Position numbers and translations under genes: made by a program. Below the pieces are notes generated by a model that was given only the letters and a program-made list of their open reading frames with translations, was not told where the DNA came from and did not search any database. This document shows, in pieces, positions 7,934 to 13,182 of a stretch of DNA of 13,182 nucleotides. Every line of letters begins with the position of its first letter. The stretch's first letter is position 1. Location: positions 1-13,182 of the forward strand of contig CALSCQ010001433.1 in the NCBI GenBank assembly GCA_943704525.1, written 5' to 3'. This DNA is from Pigoraptor vietnamica (Eukaryota; Opisthokonta; Filasterea).

Positions 7934-10900
7934 CGTGTGTGTGTGTTGTGTGTGCCATTATGAGTCAAGTCTTTCCCAATTACGTTCCGCACCCGATACA
8001 TTCGTCATGCGTTTCGCATACACCCCTAAACGCACGCACAGGTTGTTACTGCACGTTCGCTCACGCACGCGGCTTCGCAATCGCAGCGTCAAAATTCGCG
8101 GCGTGGACGACTTCTTCCGCGATGTGAGGCGCGAGCAAGGCGACCTGGTCACGTGGGTTGGCGAGCTGTATCTCGAGCTTCATCGCGGGACATACACAAC
8201 GCACGCCGACACAAAGCGCGGCAATCGCATGGGAGAAGTGGCTCTCGGCACCGCCGAACTTTGCGCCTCCATGGCCGCTCTCGGTGGGTGACGGGCATCA
8301 TCGGGTCGTAGGTTGCCCTGCTCTATGCTGTGTCGGTCCTCTGTTGGCATGCACTTGAGTCGCTCTACTTGCGTTCTCGCTTTGACATCCTCAAATTCCT
8401 AAAATTTTCGCTCACTTTTTTCCCCGCCTTATCGCATCGTCTGCTGTGCCAATGCAGAGAACGCAGCGTACGAGTACCCGCGCGCAGAGCTCGAGCGCCT
8501 TTGGAAGCTGCTGCTCTTGAACCAATTTCACGATGTCCTCCCTGGGTCGTCCATCGGAGACGTGTACGAGGACGCGCGTAGGCACCACGCAGGTACTTTA
8601 CGCGTGATGTCGGATTTGTGCTCCGGCATCAAATTTCTCCTCTATTTTTTTCCTTCTGATTTGCATTTTTCCGCCGTTTTGCGCCTGCTCGATTGCGTTA
8701 GAGGGCTCTGACAGACAGCGCCGCATTCGTGACGCAGAAATCCTACTCTGCGCGAACAAGATTCGCGATGCCGCCGTCAGTGCGCTTGCCAAGAAGGTGT
8801 GCAGTCTGCCGATAAGGGGAAGTCCAGACAGTTTTACATACGCCCTTGGTGGCATATTTACTTGCTATAATGTCTCATCGATAAGGGGAAGTCCAGACAG
8901 TTTTACATACGCCCTTGGTGGCATATTTACTTGCTATAATGTCTCATCGAGTGTGGGCTGCGATGGCAGGGCGCGTCCCAGTCGTCGGTGCTGGTGAATC
9001 CCTGCGGCTGGCCTCGCTGTGAGGTCGTTTGCGTCGACGCGAATTCCGGCGAGAAGTGCGTGCAGCGCGCTGCGGACGGCACCGCCTACGCCTTCGTCAA
9101 ATCGCCGTCCCTTTCCGCGACGGCTGTTCCGCACGACGCGTGTTCGATCGCGCCAGGAGTCGCCGCGACTGCGGCACAGGTGAGTTACGAGCAGCGATCT
9201 AACGTGTCAAGTTTGCTGCGTTTGTAGGTGTGCTTGTGTGTGGGTGTGAAATAGCCTGTGTAAGTTTAAATGTGTGCGTGTACGTATTCGCGCGTGTATC
9301 CGCCTAATAACTGCGCCCGTCCCTTCCAGCTTGCCGACGGAAGCATCGCCCTCGAGAACGCGCAGCTGCGGTGCATCGTTTCCGGCGGGTGCTTCGTGAG
9401 CCTCTTCCACAAGGCCTCTGGGCGCGAGTGCGTGCCACACGGCGCCCCCGGGGGTGGACTCAACCGCCTGCGGCTGTTTGAGGACGTGCCGCTGTTTTGG
9501 GATGCCTGGGACGCCGAGATATATCATCTGGAGAAGAGGTGCGCTGTGCGATAATCCGCCCTTTTGTCGAATTGGACGTTTGCGGTCCCTTTTGTCTTTG
9601 TGGTGTTTTTGCGTCCATTGCTACGTTTTGTTGTCCCACGTGCGGTCCGATTGGCCTTTAAGTTCATCGTAGCTAGCTAGACAGAGTATTATGTTTAACG
9701 ACCCTCTCTCTTGTGTCGGCGTCTGCTGAGCTGGTCTCCGAATGAGAGAGGCGATGCGCCTTTATGGTGTATGCCAGCAACTGAGCTGCGGCCTCTTGTG
9801 TTGGCAGCAAGGCCGTTCAGGCGGGAGTTGCCACTATACTCGAGACGGGTCCCCTCGTGGCTTCCGTGCGTGTCGTTTACGCGCGCGTGGGCGACGCCAG
9901 CTCCGTCGAGCAGATCATATCGCTGGACTGCGCGTCCGAGTGCGTGCGCATCAAGACAAAGGTCAGTTTCCCATGTTTTTCATCTCACTTATTCCCTTCG
10001 TGTCACCCTTCCACGCACGTTTCGTCTAGTGGGTACCGTCGCTCACTGTGCTCTGCGCGTAGGTCGATTGGCACGAGCGCCACCAGTTTCTCAAGGCGGA
10101 GTTCCCCGTCGACGTGCGCTCGGCGCAGGGCACATACGGCATCCAATACGGCCACATTCAGCGGCCAACGCACTCGAACACCACGTGGGACATGGGTGCG
10201 TGCGTTGCGAGCGGCATGTCTCTCTGTTCCCTTTGCGGAGTCGTAGACAAGCGTGCACGGTTGTTCCCGCCAATCCGACCGGTTGTTCCCATGGAGTGCG
10301 TTGATGTCTTGCTATTATTTGTGTTACATTGTCTCATGCGTTTGTTCCCTTACCGCGCGTGCGCCGCAGCCAAGTTCGAGGTGTGTGCGCACGGGTGGAT
10401 GGACCTCTCCGAGCACGGCTTTGGTGTTGCAGTTCTGTCCGACTGCAAGTACGGACACGGAATTGCGGGAAACATCATGCGCCTCTCGCTGTGAGTGGCG
10501 CGTCGCGATACACTGCGGCACAACAGTACGCCGTCTGTTGAGCCGTTTTTCCTCGCTTGTCTTTTTCTCACCTGCGCGCTTTGTTTTCTCAGCCTTCGAT
10601 CGCCCAAAGCACCCGACGACAATGCAGACATGGGCGAGAACGTGTTTGAGTACGCCGTGATGCCCCACGCGGGTGAGTGGCTTTCGGAAGTGTCGAGTGT
10701 GTAACTTGCTTTCGTGTGCTGATAACAAATGCGCTTCTTCTTCGGGCTCGCAGGTTCCGCTCACGACGCACGCGTTGCGCGCGCTGCGGCAGCGCTGTCG
10801 AAGCCACTTGTCGTGGTCAACGTTGCTGGCACAGTGACCGGTATGTTCCCCTTCCTCCCTCGTAGCGTCAACGGGTTTTTTGCTTGTGCTAAAGCGTCGC

Positions 10901-11377
10901 GCTTCGTGCGTAGGCGATGGCGTCCGGCTGTTCGAGTGCGATGCGCCCACTGTTGTCGTCGACGCCGTCAAGCTGGCCGAGGACTCTGACTGTCTCATTC
11001 TGCGCCTCTTTGAGAGCGCTGGAGCGACCGTGCCGACGGGTGGGGAAAACGCGTGAGTTGAATGTGTGCAGTGCCGCTGTGTTCTTCTTGCTAACGAGCT
11101 ACCGATACGACGCACGTGTGTCGTGTGTATTACTTTTGAGAAAGCGCCTACTCTTGTCTTCTCTATCGATTAACTTGGCTGTCCATCGACTACTGCAGTT
11201 CGCGTCACTTCGAGCTGTGCGTTTGCCCGTGCGGAGCGCGTGACCATTATGGAGGAACCCGAGCCGGAGCGTCCCTGTGCCGCGGCCGTCACTCTCGACG
11301 CGCCGCACACCATATGCCTGCGCAACGTCCGCCCCTTTGAAATCGTCACGATTCGCGTGGAGAGACTGAAGGGCTGA
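4540..11377 (+). CDS. MAN2C1: Cytosolic alpha-mannosidase, GH38 (MAN2C1/Ams1 type)
   Basis: MAN2C1 trims free high-mannose oligosaccharides in the cytosol after glycoprotein degradation. Exons: 4540-4802, 5042-5165, 5420-5502, 5718-5886, 6109-6301, 6429-6646, 6717-6809, 6962-7022, 7144-7199, 7383-7443, 7552-7586, 7715-7860, 8087-8283, 8458-8592, 8702-8796, 8970-9179, 9330-9538, 9808-9961, 10063-10195, 10370-10490, 10593-10672, 10754-10840, 10914-11039, 11199-11377, joined without a frame break into 1075 residues (human about 1040). The start ATG has no signal peptide after it, as expected for this subfamily. Metal ligands are H274 and D276 in GHCHIDTAWLWP, nucleophile D386 in FLPDTFGYS, and a further metal ligand H591 in [12 protein letters not shown]. 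The N-terminal beta domain is about 1-260, catalytic barrel 265-520, helical middle 530-615, C-terminal beta domains 640-1075. Exon 15 may instead start at 8738, which removes 12 residues. Intron 23 uses a GTGGGG donor to keep frame. Confidence 0.95.
4834..4994 (+). repeat. Long GT/CA microsatellite in MAN2C1 intron 1
   Basis: The tract is made almost wholly of GT and GC dinucleotides. Purine-pyrimidine alternation is unbroken at 4834-4872 and again at 4873-4994 (122 nt), with a pure (GT)25 run at 4893-4942. It fills two thirds of the 239-nt intron 4803-5041. The long Cys/Val and His/Thr reading frames on both strands here are repeat translation, not genes. Confidence 0.97.
5042..5165 (+). 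other. MAN2C1 exon 2, entered through an AAG acceptor
   Basis: The exon begins after cctacataag, the only acceptor in the gene ending AAG. The join completes a serine codon and gives SWSTHWFR, the conserved N-terminal motif of the subfamily, so the placement is well supported despite the weak acceptor and the lack of a pyrimidine tract immediately before it. Confidence 0.8.
7200..7382 (+). repeat. MAN2C1 intron 9 with (CG)n(TG)n tract
   Basis: Intron 9 has 183 nt. At 7274-7309 it holds 36 nt of unbroken purine-pyrimidine alternation, first GC steps and then GT steps. The intron is a multiple of three and open in the coding frame, so exon 10 can be read through from the intron with no stop. 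Confidence 0.85.
7861..8086 (+). repeat. MAN2C1 intron 12 with (TG)29 microsatellite
   Basis: A pure TG run of 29 units covers 7872-7929 and continues imperfectly to about 7950. It starts 11 bases after the donor gtacgt. The remainder of the 226-nt intron is mixed sequence ending in tcgcag at 8086. Confidence 0.95.
8810..8950 (+). repeat. Perfect 69-bp tandem duplication inside MAN2C1 intron 15
   Basis: Copy 1 is 8810-8878 and copy 2 is 8879-8947, identical at every base, with three more matching bases (8948-8950). Each begins CGATAAGGGGAAGTCC. The unit lacks the GT repeats typical of the introns here and is more AT-rich than its surroundings. Together the copies make up most of the 173-nt intron 8797-8969; without one copy it would be 104 nt. 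Identity suggests a recent event, or an assembly artefact. Confidence 0.97.
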
Positions 11378-11786
11378 CAGAGAATGTATAGTGTCGTATT
11401 ACGCGCAGGCGACGGACCACGTGCGTGTGCCGGTCTTGTTGTTTGCATGCGAAGGGAGAATCAGAAGGAGCCACGTGCCATTGCTGCGAACTTTTGCGCA
11501 CACAAATTCAGGCGAGAGAGCATTCGCATTTAAGCAAGACTCACGCTTTCAAATTGTTGCGCAAACCGATACAATGCTCGCAGCCGAAGCGAACCAAAAT
11601 TATGGACTTTGGCTCATACAAATTCATACCACAAGATTTCAAGACGCCCACCACCTTGAAATCATTGGCGCACAAACCGATAGCTTAAGCGACCCAAACT
11701 CTATGGACTTCTACGCTATCCAACCGAAGTGAGAATGAAATCGAGGCACTAATTCCAGTCACGCGTCACAGTTCATTATCACGGAC
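11378..11786. other. Convergent intergenic spacer MAN2C1 / PI-PLC
   Basis: This 409-bp spacer lies between two stop codons. Its right two thirds are visibly richer in A and T than the exons. A plus-strand frame is open at 11391-11732, but the ATG lies only 14 bases beyond the MAN2C1 stop, the product resembles nothing I know, and part of the frame is a degenerate repeat. I do not call it a gene. No clear polyadenylation signal is seen for either flanking gene. Confidence 0.6.
11500..11720 (+). repeat. Degenerate direct repeat, two units of about 111-116 bp
   Basis: CAAATTCA recurs at 11503 and 11619 (offset 116), and CAAACCGATA recurs at 11562 and 11673 (offset 111). Between and after these anchors further similarity is seen, such as AAATTGTTGCGC versus AAATCATTGGCGC, and TATGGACTT at both ends. 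The units are diverged with small indels, unlike the perfect repeat in intron 15. Confidence 0.7.
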
Positions 11787-12964
11787 CTACTGCTGCAGGG
11801 GCTCAAACTGCACGTGCACAAGCAGCGACGAGTTCGCGATGACATCGCCACCCGCCGTCTTGAGAGGCACGTTGCGGTGGCCTGCATTCAGCGAACAAGA
11901 GAGACAGCGCCATGTTAGCCCCGTCATCCCATGTCCCTAGGCACGCATGAAGTGTGCACACGAAAGTACAGGCCATTGAGTCCCACACGACGTCGTGCAG
12001 TCAACCGCAATGTGCCACGCACCCTTCAGCAGGCTCGAGAGCGGCAGGCAATTCTGCGCGATGAATTCGTCCCTCGTCATGTCGCTGTCCATCACGGCAA
12101 AGTGGACGAGGGCGAGCTCCGGCGCCGTCACGTCGAACCGGAACGTCTCGTTCCAGAGCGGGTTGAAGCCGTTGTCGTTGATCGTGGTCGTCCGGCAGCA
12201 GACCGAGTCGCACGCGCGCCCCACAAGCGACACCTGCGAAGGCCAAAATGCGGTTGATGGGCCGGGCGTGAGAGCCAGCGCTCCCGTATCGCATGTAATC
12301 TGTCCCGACGGGACTCCCAGTGAAAGCAAAGCACAAGTGAAGCCCGCATGCAATCAACGAGAACGCTCACCACAACGTAGGGGTCGACGACTTCGCCCTT
12401 GGTCGCGTTGTTCGGCTTGGGCACTTGGACGCCGGAAACGACCTGCCAGTGATCAGCATGCGTGCGCAAATGAAAACGTGTGAGCACACGCAGGGTACAC
12501 ACTGTGTGTCTCAGTATGTAAGTGTGTGTGAGAATGGCGGATGACGAACCGTGAGAGAGAGACGCACGCCCTCGACGTTCGGGATTGGCGCAGAGCCACT
12601 AATGTCAAACGCAGGCCAGTCCTGGCGCTGGTACGCGGGCTTGAGCACGTATCCGCAGCGCCCGTTGACCGAGAACCGGCCCTGCGGAGAGCCGGTGCAT
12701 TCGCACGTAAGCGCACGAGAATTATTGCAAGTACAGACGACACGTAGAGACATATCAACGCACGCGCACGCGGTGGGACGGGAAAAAAAAACAAGAAAGA
12801 AACGTCCAGCACGTGCCCACTCGCCCACCTCGTTCAGCTGCACGGGGAGGTCGTGGGTTTGGTAGTTGAGCGCCACAATCTGGCAGCCCATGTTCCACGC
12901 AGGCTGGGGCTGGTAGTTCGACGAGTCCACGCGAGCGCCCGAGGGGTAGATGCGGCTCATTTGA
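11787..12964 (-). CDS. Phosphoinositide-specific phospholipase C, C-terminal part (Y-domain end and C2 domain)
   Basis: PI-PLC cleaves PtdIns(4,5)P2 into IP3 and diacylglycerol at the plasma membrane. Exons on the minus strand: 12964-12829, 12681-12550, 12442-12371, 12233-12023, 11881-11787 (TAG 11789-11787), giving 214 residues after one partial codon. Residues 1-68 close the catalytic Y half: [20 protein letters not shown], then [16 protein letters not shown] and [13 protein letters not shown]. The C2 domain covers about 85-214, starting [12 protein letters not shown] and ending GHRNVPL...SLLVHVQF. The usual calcium-loop positions are acidic or Asn: D109 in VVDPYV, N134 in NDNG, D162 and D164 in MDSD. 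The protein ends straight after C2, as in delta-type PLCs. The X half with its catalytic histidines, and any PH or EF-hand region, must lie right of the window. Donors are gtgggc, gttcgt, gtgagc and gtgcgt. Confidence 0.93.
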
Positions 12965-13182
12965 CTGCGAAGGGCGAAGGGGATCACGTGAGCTGTTTAA
13001 GCACCGCTCTGGTGGAGCGCATAAGCGCGTGTGTGTCGTATTATTCCGTGGAGTAGGGATGTAAGACAGATGCACAGCGCAGGACTAATAGAGAGATATG
13101 AAGGACAGAGCCGTACAAAGAGAATGGCGGAGACAGATACGCAGCGCATTGGTGACTAGAGGGGAGGGGGCAGAGAAAAAAA
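12965..13182 (-). other. Intron sequence upstream of the PI-PLC Y-domain exon
   Basis: On the minus strand this ends in cccttcgcag at 12965, the acceptor of the exon that starts with the last base of a codon before QMSRIYP. I find no PI-PLC X-Y linker or Y-domain similarity in the remaining bases. It is taken as intron, at least 218 nt, or intron plus an exon too diverged to recognise. Confidence 0.6.

Noticed and set aside
8865-8940. TATAAT-like sequence in both copies of the 69-bp repeat as a promoter
   Set aside because: The genome is eukaryotic, and a six-base match within an intron repeat has no start site or gene behind it.
8810-8950. CRISPR-like repeat array
   Set aside because: Only two directly abutting copies exist, with no spacers, inside an intron of a eukaryotic gene.
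11391-11732. 113-codon plus-strand open frame in the MAN2C1/PI-PLC spacer
   Set aside because: It begins 14 bases after the MAN2C1 stop, has no recognisable family and contains a degenerate repeat. It is kept as a finding but not called a gene.
11882-12022. Coding continuation of the PI-PLC C2 domain through [14 protein letters not shown]
   Set aside because: The C2 pattern needs a GYRHVPL-like segment right after LLKG. Splicing at 12023 to 11881 supplies GHRNVPL, and the unspliced reading soon meets a stop.
12965-13182. A further PI-PLC exon near the right edge, for example after ctctag on the minus strand
   Set aside because: No Y-domain or X-Y linker similarity is visible in any frame, so it is left as intron.
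1-13182. tRNA, rRNA or other structured RNA genes
   Set aside because: I saw no tRNA box A/B pair, no rRNA-like core and no snoRNA box pair that I could support by eye.

Overview
The window is a piece of a gene-dense, very intron-rich eukaryotic nuclear genome. It carries four protein-coding genes and no prokaryotic signature: no operons, no Shine-Dalgarno starts, and every reading frame of a recognisable protein is broken by GT..AG introns of about 70-270 nt. The coding exons are GC-rich. Many introns carry GT/CA microsatellites. Gene content (a SCAR/WAVE-complex subunit, PI-specific phospholipase C, cytosolic alpha-mannosidase and a Nudix hydrolase) fits a free-living protist with actin-based motility and phosphoinositide signalling. 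I cannot name the lineage from sequence alone.

Layout. (1) 112-3313, + strand: C-terminal 457 codons of a NAP1/HEM (NCKAP1-like) protein in 12 exons; the 5' part lies left of the window. (2) 3511-4286, - strand: complete 141-residue MutT-like Nudix hydrolase in three exons, convergent with NAP1. Its first intron appears to be a GC-AG intron lying inside the Nudix box. (3) 4540-11377, + strand: complete 1075-residue cytosolic GH38 alpha-mannosidase (MAN2C1/Ams1 type) in 24 exons, divergent from the Nudix gene across a 253-bp shared upstream region. (4) 11787 to about 12964, - strand: C-terminal 214 residues of PI-PLC (end of the Y domain plus the C2 domain) in five exons; the catalytic X half lies right of the window. 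Genes 3 and 4 converge on a 409-bp spacer that holds a degenerate direct repeat.

I derived exon models by hand from homology to the remembered family patterns, phase matching and splice consensus; all four give continuous frames. Forty introns are complete in the window (11 + 2 + 23 + 4). Thirty-three of the 40 donors begin GTG, and acceptors are CAG with a few TAG and one AAG. The four genes share no pathway: each is a separate housekeeping or signalling unit. I see no undescribed multi-gene system. The unusual material is in the introns: a perfect 69-bp tandem duplication, long alternating purine-pyrimidine tracts, the GC-AG intron, and six introns that are multiples of three and open through their whole length.
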